DNA from: Aminipila terrae
Lineage (GTDB): Bacteria > Bacillota > Clostridia > Peptostreptococcales > Anaerovoracaceae
Direction: 5' to 3'
Length of the DNA stretch: 64,000 nucleotides
NCBI RefSeq assembly: GCF_010120715.1
Contig: NZ_CP047591.1
Location: 930,001 to 994,000 of the forward strand
The notes under the pieces: generated by a model
Seen by the model: only the letters and a program-made list of their open reading frames with translations
Databases searched by the model: none
What the model was told of the DNA's origin: nothing
In this document: positions 17,908 through 26,703 of the stretch, one piece after another
Numbering within the stretch: position 1 is the stretch's first letter
How the letters are laid out: the number at the start of each line of letters is the position of its first letter
Position numbers and translations under genes: made by a program

Positions 17908-20625
17908 TCAAGTTTTACTTCGTACATCTATCAGTTCCGCTTTTTGCAGGAGTCGTAGAATGACCGTTGCAGTTTCTGCTCTGTTGATGTCATCGCCGGA
18001 GCGAAGTTTACCGTTGCTACCGACGATAAGTCCAGAACCTACGTTAAATTCAGCTGCACTCTTGGCCCATGTGCTTACCTTATCGCTGTCAGTGAAGGAG
18101 GAGAGCTTGCCAGTGGTTCCAGTAAATTCGGCAATCTTCGCCGCTCTTTGAATCATCGCCATAGCTTCCTGACGGGTGATGTTTGCATTGGGTGCAAAAC
18201 TGCCGTTGCTGTAACCGTTTACTAAGCCATACTCTACGGCAGTGCCCACCGCGCCGGAATACCAGTCATCAGCCTTCACGTCAGTAAAACTGCATGTGCC
18301 ATCGGTAGGCAACCCAAGCCCACGAACCAGTATCGCCGCAAACTCAGCTCTTGTAATACTGGCATTTCCATCGAAACTGGTTTCGGACTTGCCATTTATG
18401 ATCTTCCTGCTGGCCATCTCGGAAACAATGTTTTCGTACCATTTGCCCTGTGCATCGGCAAAAGCTGTTTCATTGTGTATAAGCGCATAGGTGGAGTTGG
18501 TGCGGGAGTTAATTCTTGCAAACCATCTTCCATCCTTCTGATATACATAAGTCGGAACATGGCGTAAAGTCCCATCCTGGTTCTTTACAACGGCGGTGGT
18601 TATCTGTGCCGCCTGCTCCTTGCTTATCTCGATACTGCGCTGTACGTATTGGCTAAATCCTTTGATTTCAACCGTCTTTCCGCCGTAGGTGGCGGTCACT
18701 GTGAATTCAACAGGTGGGACGATGAGCTTGCCATTTTCCACTGTCACGGTACTTTCGTCAAGTTTCTTGATGGTGACGCTTACTGGAACCTTGCTGGCAT
18801 CCGACGCTCCAAGACTTTTCATTACTAAAGTAGTATCCATTGCAGTTGTTGGCAGCTCATAGCTTACGTTACCAGACTTGACCTCAAGAGTCATATCTTT
18901 TTTCGCCATATCCTCAACGTTCTTGACTACGATTTCCGCCGTTGCTGCTGACCTGCTGTCAGATACCGGTATCTGAACATTGCTTCCTTTTTCGGCGGTT
19001 CCTATTTTTTCAGTAAGCTTGTTGCTGTCCACAGTAACCTTGGTTTCATTTGTGGTAGCTTCAGACTTTCCGATGCTCTCAGTCTTACCACTCACTATTA
19101 CAGGTGCAGCGGGAGTTGTTGACGCGGAACTGCCGCCACTGCCACCACTGCTGCCACCGCTGTTTGTAGGCGTGTTGGTTTTAAAGGTAACATTGACTGT
19201 AACGGCATAAGCAGGCATGGTAAAGGTGTTGCTATTTAGCGCCACGGGGGTATTTGTATCGCTGGTCTTGAAGACAGTAACCTTGTCCAGCTCATAGCCG
19301 CTGCTTGGAGTAGGCGTGATTGTTACAGTATCACCTGCATTTGCAGAAGTAACCTCACTGCTCCCTACCTTGACGGTGTAGCTGCCGTTAGTAGCAGTAG
19401 TGGCAGTGATGGCATAACCGATACCGAACACCGGATATCCCCCATTCACTCCTGTTTTCACAGTCCAGGTCTGGTAATCAGCAGGCGTGGTTTGTGCCTG
19501 AACCCAGCCGTTGAGGGCAGCCAAAAGGTTACTGCCGTTCCCGAGAGTCTGGTCTGAACCGCCAAATTGATCTGCTGTACCCGCTGCCAGTGTTCCACTG
19601 CTATCAAAGGTACCGCAATTTGTAGCGCTGCTGCTATCAATCAAGCTGATGCCTTTCTCCGCAACAGTACTTAAATAGTAGCAGTTCGTGAGGATACTGT
19701 CCATGTTTATACGACCCACAATGCCGCCGATGGAATTCGTAGTACCCGTTGCGCTTATGCTACCGGTGTTGTAGCAGTTCGTGACAGTACTATGGAAAAT
19801 TGCGTCCACAATACCGCCGATGTAATTCGTATCGCTGGTAACACTTATGTCACCAGTGTTGTAGCAATTGGTGACGGTACTTTCAATTGCTTGGACTATA
19901 ATGCCGCCAACTAGGCTTCCTAGATTACTATTGCCGGTTATGTTCCCGGTGTTATAGCAATTGGTGACGGTACTATTAGTTGTTAGTCCTACAATACCGC
20001 TGGCTATGACATTACCATTTTCTCCCGTATTAACAGCGTTTATGCTGCCTGTGTTATAGCAGTTGGTGATGGTGCAACTGTCTACTCTTGCTGCAATTCC
20101 GCCAGCCCAAGCTTGATTAGGTGAAGTGGCGGTCACAGACGAGTCAATTAGTCCGACATTTTGAATGGATACAGGCGTACCGCTTGTACCTGAGATGATG
20201 TCGAACAATCCGGCATAGGCTGTCCCACTGCTCATATTCACATCTACCGTCAGCCCCGTGATGGTATGATTCTGACCGTCAAAATTACCTTTGAAGGCGC
20301 TAGAAGTGCCCACCGGCGTCCACAGGAAAGCTGACACATTGATGTCATTTGCAAGCTTAACGGTATAGGTAAGACACTTTTCCCCATCCTCGTCGCTTAA
20401 CCCTTTTGCGCTGTTTGCACTCCACCACGCTGCGCCTTTAGCGTTGTAGAGGGTGAGGGTTTTATCTGCGTCGTTTATCTCATAATCGGTACTCGCTACC
20501 GCAGCAGGTTCAGCTGCTGCATACTCTTCCGCTGTAGTTGCCGACGTATCCGCCCACGCTATGGCGGGCATCAAAGTCAGCACCATGCACAGTGATAACA
20601 AAATGCTTAAAAGTCTTTTTTTCAT
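17908..20625 (-). CDS. SLH-domain surface protein with GLUG-type repeats
   Basis: A 905-residue secreted cell-wall protein. Residues 1-25 are a signal peptide ending AIAWA. About residues 110-340 hold repeated GLUG-like units, each with a TNCYNTGSI-type core. A cysteine-poor Big/bacterial-repeat segment (about 405-485) and a Gly/Ser linker follow, then a ~200-residue region. Three SLH domains end the protein (about 725-775, 783-838, 843-900), for non-covalent anchoring to pyruvylated wall polymer. Base composition is richer in GC than its neighbours, and a recombinase remnant lies upstream, so acquisition is possible. Likely an adhesin or S-layer component. Confidence 0.9.
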   Translation of the reverse strand: MKKRLLSILLSLCMVLTLMPAIAWADTSATTAEEYAAAEPAAVASTDYEINDADKTLTLYNAKGAAWWSANSAKGLSDEDGEKCLTYTVKLANDINVSAFLWTPVGTSSAFKGNFDGQNHTITGLTVDVNMSSGTAYAGLFDIISGTSGTPVSIQNVGLIDSSVTATSPNQAWAGGIAARVDSCTITNCYNTGSINAVNTGENGNVIASGIVGLTTNSTVTNCYNTGNITGNSNLGSLVGGIIVQAIESTVTNCYNTGDISVTSDTNYIGGIVDAIFHSTVTNCYNTGSISATGTTNSIGGIVGRINMDSILTNCYYLSTVAEKGISLIDSSSATNCGTFDSSGTLAAGTADQFGGSDQTLGNGSNLLAALNGWVQAQTTPADYQTWTVKTGVNGGYPVFGIGYAITATTATNGSYTVKVGSSEVTSANAGDTVTITPTPSSGYELDKVTVFKTSDTNTPVALNSNTFTMPAYAVTVNVTFKTNTPTNSGGSSGGSGGSSASTTPAAPVIVSGKTESIGKSEATTNETKVTVDSNKLTEKIGTAEKGSNVQIPVSDSRSAATAEIVVKNVEDMAKKDMTLEVKSGNVSYELPTTAMDTTLVMKSLGASDASKVPVSVTIKKLDESTVTVENGKLIVPPVEFTVTATYGGKTVEIKGFSQYVQRSIEISKEQAAQITTAVVKNQDGTLRHVPTYVYQKDGRWFARINSRTNSTYALIHNETAFADAQGKWYENIVSEMASRKIINGKSETSFDGNASITRAEFAAILVRGLGLPTDGTCSFTDVKADDWYSGAVGTAVEYGLVNGYSNGSFAPNANITRQEAMAMIQRAAKIAEFTGTTGKLSSFTDSDKVSTWAKSAAEFNVGSGLIVGSNGKLRSGDDINRAETATVILRLLQKAELIDVRSKT

Positions 20626-20649
20626 AGTACATTCTCTCTTTCTTTAACT

Positions 20650-20880
20650 TAGAATTTTTTTGGCCAGTAGCAAACGCCCACATCAAGCGAGCGGGGTTTG
20701 TCCAAATGAAAGTCGGCACAACGGCAATACCAGCACTACCTAAGTCCATCTGGAGTATCAGCTCTCGGCTCAAAAGCAGGGCAAACCTGCTTTGGCCACA
20801 CATTGCCCTCAGCATTAGGGGCAGACAGGAGTACGTCCTCATGCCTGCGGTTAATACACTCCTTTGCGTAGAAATCTATT
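20650..20880 (-). ncRNA. candidate structured RNA leader of the SLH gene
   Basis: A GC-rich island of about 230 bp in otherwise AT-rich intergenic DNA, immediately upstream of the SLH gene start. On the minus strand it can form several strong hairpins: GCAGGCA...TGTCTGC (20848-20821), AAAGCAGG-UUUGC-CCUGCUUU (20793-20773), and a pairing between two UGGCCA segments near 20798 and 20665. No open frame explains it. A riboswitch, a leader or an independent clostridial ncRNA such as raiA are possibilities; I could not assign a known class. Confidence 0.45.
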
Positions 20881-20939
20881 CAGATTTTAAATTTACTTCT
20901 AACTAAACAATATCACATAAAAAGAGGAAATCAGCCTTT

Positions 20940-20981
20940 ACACTTAAAAGACTCATTTTTACACTTAAAAAACTCATTTTT
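20940..20981. repeat. two 21-bp direct repeats upstream of the SLH leader
   Basis: Two adjacent copies of ACACTTAAAARACTCATTTTT differ at one position. The 21-bp period places both copies on the same helix face, as in operators of LytTR-type and other tandem-binding regulators. They lie upstream of the structured leader in the minus-strand direction. Confidence 0.6.
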
Positions 20982-21076
20982 TACTTTAATTTGGTATTGA
21001 CAAATAAAAAAACGGTCAGAATGCCACATTAACACTCCAACCGGTTTAACTACTTGTGCCAGTGAGCTTAAGATAG

Positions 21077-21343
21077 TCAGCATCTGTTCGCTCTTCTATG
21101 ATAAAGTATTAATGTGTTTCTTGTAAATCTGGTAACGGACTTTGTAATAATCATATCCACCTTACCTGCCTCACTGTCTTTTATCCTCCTCAAAAATTCA
21201 TCCCGCTTTTGTAGCTTTGTACCACTCCATGCTTCGTCTTCGCAGATTCCAGCATATTCCCAGTCATCTTTTTTGCTAATTAGTTCGGTATAATATTTAA
21301 TCTGTGCAGAAAAATAGGCTATGTTTTCAGCGACGAAGAACAT
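21077..21343 (-). pseudogene. large serine recombinase remnant
   Basis: An 88-codon fragment matching the N-terminal catalytic half of large serine recombinases: AQIKYYTELI, the DEAWSGT segment and KVDMIITKSVTRFTRNTL. The catalytic-serine region should precede it and is missing, and after RNTL the sequence loses similarity and stops. It is the residue of a conjugative or phage-like element now deleted. Confidence 0.75.
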
Positions 21344-21461
21344 AACCTAACAACAGATTTATTAAATTGTATTTTAGGTTTATATGAAAATAGAGGCATC
21401 AAGACTTTTCATCTCAACACCTCTGAATTTTCTGTGTTATTTTTTGATTATAGGGGTATGC

Positions 21462-22135
21462 TCATTCTATGTGAAGTATATCTCTTATTTGTGTCTTTAC
21501 CAACTCCAAATCAGAACTACACAAAAGTGGAAGTATGTCCACCAATTGATATGATTCAAAATCCCACCACTTTAATTTTAGGAGCAACTCAATCATTTCA
21601 TCATCAAAACGTTTTTTAATGATTTTTGCAGGATTACCGGCGACCACCGTATACGCCGGAATATCTTTCGTAACCACAGACCTTGTTGCAATCATTGCTC
21701 CATCACCGATTTTTACTCCGGGCATAATCACGCACTCCCGTCCAATCCAAACATCATTTCCAATAACAGTATCGCCTTTAAACGGCAGTTGAGAAAGATG
21801 TGGAGGGGTTTTCTCCTCCCATGCGCCGCCAAATACATTAAATGGATAAGTGGTTACACTGCTAGTACGGTGATTCGCAGGCCCCATAATAAACTGTGTA
21901 CCACTTGCAATGGTACAAAATTTCCCGATAATCAGCTTATCTCCAAAATCAGGCCAATTATAAAGAACGTTGTTTTTTTCAAAGCCTGTGGGTCATTGGC
22001 ATCATCATAATAGGTATAATCTCCCACAAAGATATTGGGAGCGGTAATTACATTTTTTATAAAGCAGGATGTTTTATATCCATTTGGAAAGATCTCATTT
22101 GAATCAACAATTTGTATTTTATCTGTATTTTTCAT
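21462..22135 (-). pseudogene. vat: Vat-family streptogramin A O-acetyltransferase, frameshifted
   Basis: Two adjoining minus-strand frames (22135-21932 and the part ending at 21462) rebuild one ~225-residue left-handed beta-helix acetyltransferase of the xenobiotic (Vat/CatB) group. N-terminal part: NVITAPNIFVGDYTYYDD; C-terminal part: IGKFCTIASGTQFIMGPANH with the catalytic His, then hexapeptide repeats GDTVIGNDVWIG. The frames join if one T is restored to the TTT run at 21981-21983, which recreates the expected DPQAFEKNNVLYNW. The family inactivates streptogramin A or related compounds. As written the gene is broken. Confidence 0.82.
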
Positions 22136-22316
22136 CAGTTATTACTCCTTTATTTTTATATTCATATCACCTCCAAATTTATTTGTTAATGCCGTAGCTA
22201 TCGCCCTTTTTCTTCGAATTTCTTTCATAAATTGACCGTCTCCTTTTTGCTAAGCCAAACCAATAAACTATAGATTTCTTCGTTCCAAAACCATAACATC
22301 TTGTCTCCGAAGTAGC

Positions 22317-23807
22317 TTATTTATCGTTTTTACCACAACGTGTCATCAGAATCACAGTTTCAACGTGCCTCGTCCATGGGAACATGTCCACTGGGGTTCC
22401 TTCTACAAACTGATACCCCAATTCGCCCAGTATTTTTACATCTCTGGCCAGGGTTGCCGGGTCACAGGATACGTAAATGATTTTATCCGGACCTGCTGCT
22501 GCCACTGCTTCTAACAGTTCTGATGCACATCCGGATCTTGGAGGATCAAGAATAATCACATCAGGATTAAATGCTTGTACTTCAAAACCTTCCTTATCCG
22601 TATATCCTTCTAGTACTTTTGGAAGTTCTTCTTCTGCTCTTCCATAAAGGAACTGCGTATTTACCAGTCCATTTATGACTGCATTTCTGTTTGCATCCAT
22701 GACTGCACCTTTTACTGACTCAATGCCAAGTACTTTTCCTGTATTTGATGATTTTTTTCTCATCTCATTGGCACAGTAAAGTCCAATTGTTCCTACACCG
22801 CAATATAAGTCCAAAATATTTTCAGTGCCCTTCAGCTGTGCATATTCCAGTACTTTGTCATAAAGTACTTTCATCTGCACCGGATTAACCTGATAGAAAG
22901 CTAACGGCGACACCTCAAACTCTAAATCTCCTACTCGTTCCAAAATAGTTGGTTTGCCTGCTATAGGAATGCATTCTTTCCCCATTATTTCAGAAGTTTT
23001 CCCCTTATTTATATTAATCACAACACTTTCCAGATTATACTCTACCCCATCTTCTCTGGCAGGCAGTGCATAAATGGCCTCATCCATCATTTCAACCAAT
23101 TTAGAACTGTTAGGTATACCTTTTCCATTTATAACCAGTATGGCCATTACTTCCCCAGTGCCCATGGCAGTCTTCACCACCAGGTGTCTCATGAGACCTT
23201 TTTCCCATTTTGGATCATAAGCGGTAATGTTGTCACTCTTCATAAATTCTCTCAGGGCCTGGGCAACCGCTGCTGCAGGAGGAGTTTGCAACAAACACTT
23301 GTCACAGTTAACCACATCGTGGCTCTTGGCTTTATAAAAGCCAATTGTACATTTTCCTAGATTCTCAATGATTCCGCCCTTTCTTGTGATGATTCCACCA
23401 GTACTGATTGGCATCTGACCCTTATTTCGGTATGCATAGGGTTCATCCATGCCCACTATAGAATTCAATTCAGGGCTTTCCAAACCTCCAAGTCTTATAA
23501 GTTTTTCTCGTACCTGTTTCTCTTTTACTGCAAGCTGGCCCTGATAACTCATCCCTGCATAAGTACATCCCCCGCACTCCTCTGCGTATGGGCACTCTTT
23601 GTCTATCCTGTAAGGGGACGGTTCCACAATCTCCTTTGTCACAGCAAAAGCATAATTCTTTTTTATCTTCGTGATTTCAGCAAGAACGGTGTCTCCTGGA
23701 ATGGCTCCTTTTACAAATACAGCCATGCCGTCAATTCGACCAATTCCCTGTCCTTCATTACTCATATCGTCAATCTGCAATTGACATTTTTGTCCTTTTT
23801 CCATCAT
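22317..23807 (-). CDS. rlmD: 23S rRNA (uracil-5-)-methyltransferase RlmD/RlmCD
   Basis: RumA/TrmA family, 496 residues. An N-terminal TRAM domain (about 1-60) binds RNA; a 4Fe-4S cluster is expected from Cys in CPYAEECGGC and a later cysteine. The Rossmann core has the SAM motif ILDLYCGVGTIG, DPPRSGC, and the catalytic cysteine in SCDPATLARD. It forms m5U in 23S rRNA. Two ATG codons abut at the start (23807 and 23804). In Firmicutes one enzyme of this group may modify both U747 and U1939, so RlmCD is an equal name. Confidence 0.93.
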   Translation of the reverse strand: MMEKGQKCQLQIDDMSNEGQGIGRIDGMAVFVKGAIPGDTVLAEITKIKKNYAFAVTKEIVEPSPYRIDKECPYAEECGGCTYAGMSYQGQLAVKEKQVREKLIRLGGLESPELNSIVGMDEPYAYRNKGQMPISTGGIITRKGGIIENLGKCTIGFYKAKSHDVVNCDKCLLQTPPAAAVAQALREFMKSDNITAYDPKWEKGLMRHLVVKTAMGTGEVMAILVINGKGIPNSSKLVEMMDEAIYALPAREDGVEYNLESVVININKGKTSEIMGKECIPIAGKPTILERVGDLEFEVSPLAFYQVNPVQMKVLYDKVLEYAQLKGTENILDLYCGVGTIGLYCANEMRKKSSNTGKVLGIESVKGAVMDANRNAVINGLVNTQFLYGRAEEELPKVLEGYTDKEGFEVQAFNPDVIILDPPRSGCASELLEAVAAAGPDKIIYVSCDPATLARDVKILGELGYQFVEGTPVDMFPWTRHVETVILMTRCGKNDK

Positions 23808-23965
23808 TATTCCTCATCATTTCTAATGTTATATTTGTATTTTACAGCTTTAAATCTAAATCCTGCAACCATTGGTTTTATTTATTCATCGTAAATTAAC
23901 ATTACACAATTAAATTCGACATCACTTAACTTTTTATGCACTAATCGTCCAGTTTCACCTCAGTC

Positions 23966-24379
23966 CTACAAATCCTCCGATAATCGTTCAAATAGTGCCG
24001 GATTCACTTTCTTCAATCTGACAGGTTTTAATTCCGGCGAAGTGATTGCATGCTTGGTTGTTCCTGTTACCAGTAATTCACCTGTCTCTTTTCTAAAAAT
24101 CTCATAAGCCATGACCACTGTTGCTGCCCCTAATTCTTTAACCCAGGATTTAATTAATAATACATCATCATACTTTCCCGGAGATTTGTATATACAGTTT
24201 ACTGCTGCAACAGGTAACCAGATGCCCTCTTTCTCCATTCTGGAATAAGGGTATCCAATCTGTCTTAGGAATTCATTTCTTCCAGCTTCAAACCATTTTA
24301 TATAATTTGTATGATAAACAATGCCCATAGCATCTGTGTCTGCATATATTACTCTTATCTCAGTTTCATATTTTTTCAT
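23966..24379 (-). CDS. YbgC/FadM-type acyl-CoA thioesterase
   Basis: A 137-residue hot-dog fold thioesterase. The active-site motif YADTDAMGIVYHTNYIKWFE holds catalytic Asp16. It hydrolyses acyl-CoA thioesters in the cytoplasm; chain preference unknown. The ATG follows a GGAGG site. The 158-bp gap to rlmD contains nothing evident, so operon membership is uncertain. Confidence 0.9.
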   Translation of the reverse strand: MKKYETEIRVIYADTDAMGIVYHTNYIKWFEAGRNEFLRQIGYPYSRMEKEGIWLPVAAVNCIYKSPGKYDDVLLIKSWVKELGAATVVMAYEIFRKETGELLVTGTTKHAITSPELKPVRLKKVNPALFERLSEDL

Positions 24380-24673
24380 TTTTTTCCTCCCAAATATCAG
24401 TTAATTATACCATAGAAATGGTTTCCCGCCCATTAAATATATTTCAGACTTCTTTGTGAATATAAGTTTATAATCCTTTTCGCCAGTAGCATTCCTCCAT
24501 GGATGTTCAAAAACCGTAGGTTTACATATATTCACATAATATAATCTATGTAAACAACATTATAGTAACATAATTTCCTGTTATTTCACTTCATTATTTT
24601 ATTATCATGACTTTCTTAAAATAGTATGTACATTATTTTCCTGTTATCTGTTATATTTCCCACATTTCTACCG

Positions 24674-24704
24674 ACGTAATAAATATGTGTGTAATTTATT
24701 ACGT
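24674..24704. promoter_or_regulatory. 11-bp inverted repeat next to the ribosome site of the 24719 gene
   Basis: Perfect arms ACGTAATAAAT (24674-24684) and ATTTATTACGT (24694-24704) with a 9-base spacer, ending right at the GGGGGAAAGGA ribosome site. It could be an operator or an mRNA hairpin limiting ribosome access. The rest of the 339-bp gap 24380-24718 is very AT-rich and also holds GTTTACATA...TATGTAAAC arms near 24530-24560. Confidence 0.6.
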
Positions 24705-24718
24705 AAGGGGGAAAGGAA

Positions 24719-25879
24719 ATGAAAATTGAATCCAGTATGATTACTATGAATTCGACACGGGAATATGAAGCCGTGGAATTTACCCAGATTAAATCAGAGG
24801 AGCGGAAGTGGGTTCCTGAAAAGCCAGCCGCTAGCCAGGATAAAGTCAGTGCTGAAGACAGTTTATCCCGATTTTTAAACGAAACAAAACGACTTTTGGC
24901 GGATGATAACGCACCACTTCAGATTAAACCAACCTCTGCCAGCCAAAATCCAGCTGCATCTGTAAAATCAAAACCTGACTTGTCAGTTGGGTCCACTCAG
25001 GACAGCTCATTTCCCATGACAGATTTGGAAGATTACAGATTGACTATACTGAAAAAAATGCTGGAATTGCTATCCAATGTTAAACATAATGATGATTTTT
25101 ATTATAGTGGCCTGACTGAAAGTTCAAGAAGGACACTGGATAGTCTGTCTACAGGGTATAGTGCCCCACCAGTTCTGGGTGAAATCCGAACGGCAACTTC
25201 TGCGGGAACCTGGGTAAGAAATGTAAATGCCACTCATTTTCTGTCAGAAAAGGAAAGTACGGTTTTTTCATCTGTCGGAATCGCCAAGACTCAGGATGGA
25301 CGTGAACTAAGTTTCGGCATTGACATGGAAATGTCCAGAAGCTTCATGAAGTATACCGATATAAAATGGTCCGAACAGGTTATTATGACGGATCCCCTTG
25401 TCATCAATCTGGGCAACAATCCGGCCAGCCTGAGCAACCAGAAATTTAGCTTTGATATAGACAGTGATGGAAAAAAAGACAATATTTCTTATCTGAGTAA
25501 AGGCAGTGGTTATCTTGCCTTAGATAAAAATGGAGATGGGAAGATAAACAACGGAAGTGAATTGTTTGGAACCCAGACTGGAAATGGATTTGAAGAGCTG
25601 TCTTCCTATGATACAGACAAAAATGGCTGGATAGATGAAAACGATGACATATATAACAAGTTGAAAGTCTGGATAAAAGAAGAAGACGGTACGGATAAAC
25701 TGATTAACCTGAAATCAGCTGATATAGGAGCCATTTACCTTGGCAGCAGTCAAACAGATTTTACTCTCAAGTCAGCAGAATCGGGCCAGACAAATGGTAA
25801 AATCCGTCGTACCGGAATGTACCTAAAAGAAAGCACTGGAAAAGCCCAAACAGCACAGCAGATAGATGTATCCATTTAA
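24719..25879 (+). CDS. hypothetical protein with EF-hand-like calcium motifs
   Basis: A 386-residue protein without a signal peptide. The first ~100 residues are polar and low complexity. From about residue 240 the sequence holds DxDxDG-type loops: DIDSDGKKDN, DKNGDGKINN and DTDKNGWIDEND, a dockerin/EF-hand-like pattern known from uncharacterised clostridial proteins often near flagellar or surface genes. Calcium binding is inferred. It has its own leader with an inverted repeat and its own terminator at 25906, so it is monocistronic. Confidence 0.72.
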   Translation: MKIESSMITMNSTREYEAVEFTQIKSEERKWVPEKPAASQDKVSAEDSLSRFLNETKRLLADDNAPLQIKPTSASQNPAASVKSKPDLSVGSTQDSSFPMTDLEDYRLTILKKMLELLSNVKHNDDFYYSGLTESSRRTLDSLSTGYSAPPVLGEIRTATSAGTWVRNVNATHFLSEKESTVFSSVGIAKTQDGRELSFGIDMEMSRSFMKYTDIKWSEQVIMTDPLVINLGNNPASLSNQKFSFDIDSDGKKDNISYLSKGSGYLALDKNGDGKINNGSELFGTQTGNGFEELSSYDTDKNGWIDENDDIYNKLKVWIKEEDGTDKLINLKSADIGAIYLGSSQTDFTLKSAESGQTNGKIRRTGMYLKESTGKAQTAQQIDVSI

Positions 25880-25905
25880 ACATTACATAGCTCCTTAAAT
25901 TATAT

Positions 25906-25950
25906 GCTACCGAAAATTATAAAAATATTAAAATTTCGGTAGCTCTTTTT
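25906..25950 (+). terminator. rho-independent terminator of the EF-hand-like gene
   Basis: Arms GCTACCGAAAATT and its near complement close at 25943 and are followed by TCTTTTT. It lies 27 bp after the stop. Confidence 0.88.
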
Positions 25951-26020
25951 CTGATTTTTGTAAGGTAATGGCTTATTTTTTACTTTTTTCTGGAAAACCC
26001 TACCATAAATTTACCATTTC

Positions 26021-26057
26021 AAAAAAATATGGTAGCTTTCACCAAAAAAGCTACCGT
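26021..26057 (-). terminator. terminator of the SGNH hydrolase operon
   Basis: On the minus strand, GGTAGCTTTT pairs with AAAGCTACC and a run of seven T follows. The stem shares its GCTACC core with the opposing terminator at 25906-25943, so the two convergent terminators may be related copies. Confidence 0.85.
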
Positions 26058-26099
26058 AAATATTTTATTTTCTCAATTTTGAGAGCATTAATCCTTAAT

Positions 26100-26690
26100 T
26101 TATAGGAAATTGCCAACTATCTCTGCTAAAAATCTATGTCCTTCTCTGGTTGGATGAATGCCATCATAATAGGCGGTCTGTTCACCCACCATAGACACAA
26201 ATTCTGAAAAAGCGTAATATGCGTCTATCACTCTGATATGGTTTTCTCTGCCATAGGTATTTATCTGTTTTTTCAACTGGATTATCTGCTGCTGAACTTC
26301 CTCATAGTCCACATCATCGCAAACCATCCATCGGGACTTAGCCATTGTGGGTTCAAGAGGTATAGGGGTCATCAATACTGGTTCAATCCCCTGATTTTGT
26401 GCAAGCTCAATTAAATTAATTATATCTTTCATGCATTGCTCAGGCGAAGCTTCCTTATAGATAAACTCGTTGGTGCCTACAAGAATAATTACGATATCTG
26501 GTTTTTCTGCCAGCACATCCTGTGAGAATCTTCCCATGACCCCACGGACTGTATCTCCATTGACTCCTTTATTAATCACATCATTTCCTGAGGCATCCCT
26601 GTAAAGACTTACAAATTCCTGGTTTCTGTCATAAGGGAAACCATTGATGATACTGTTTCCTATAAACACTATTTTTAGCTTACCTGCCAT
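26100..26690 (-). CDS. SGNH/GDSL-type esterase/lipase
   Basis: A 196-residue SGNH hydrolase. Block I is FIGNSIING with the nucleophile Ser, block III is VGTNEF, and block V is DGIHPTREGH with the Asp-His pair. No signal peptide, so it should act in the cytoplasm as a lysophospholipase or carbohydrate esterase. ATG 26690 follows AAGGAG; a longer frame to 26741 would overlap the upstream gene. Only 13 bp separate it from the polytopic protein gene upstream, so they form an operon. Confidence 0.88.
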   Translation of the reverse strand: MAGKLKIVFIGNSIINGFPYDRNQEFVSLYRDASGNDVINKGVNGDTVRGVMGRFSQDVLAEKPDIVIILVGTNEFIYKEASPEQCMKDIINLIELAQNQGIEPVLMTPIPLEPTMAKSRWMVCDDVDYEEVQQQIIQLKKQINTYGRENHIRVIDAYYAFSEFVSMVGEQTAYYDGIHPTREGHRFLAEIVGNFL

Positions 26691-26703
26691 TTGATACTCC
26701 TTG

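Noticed and set aside
19700..20080. Tandem DNA repeats inside the SLH gene
   Set aside because: They simply encode the GLUG-type protein repeats and show no sign of a mobile or regulatory element.
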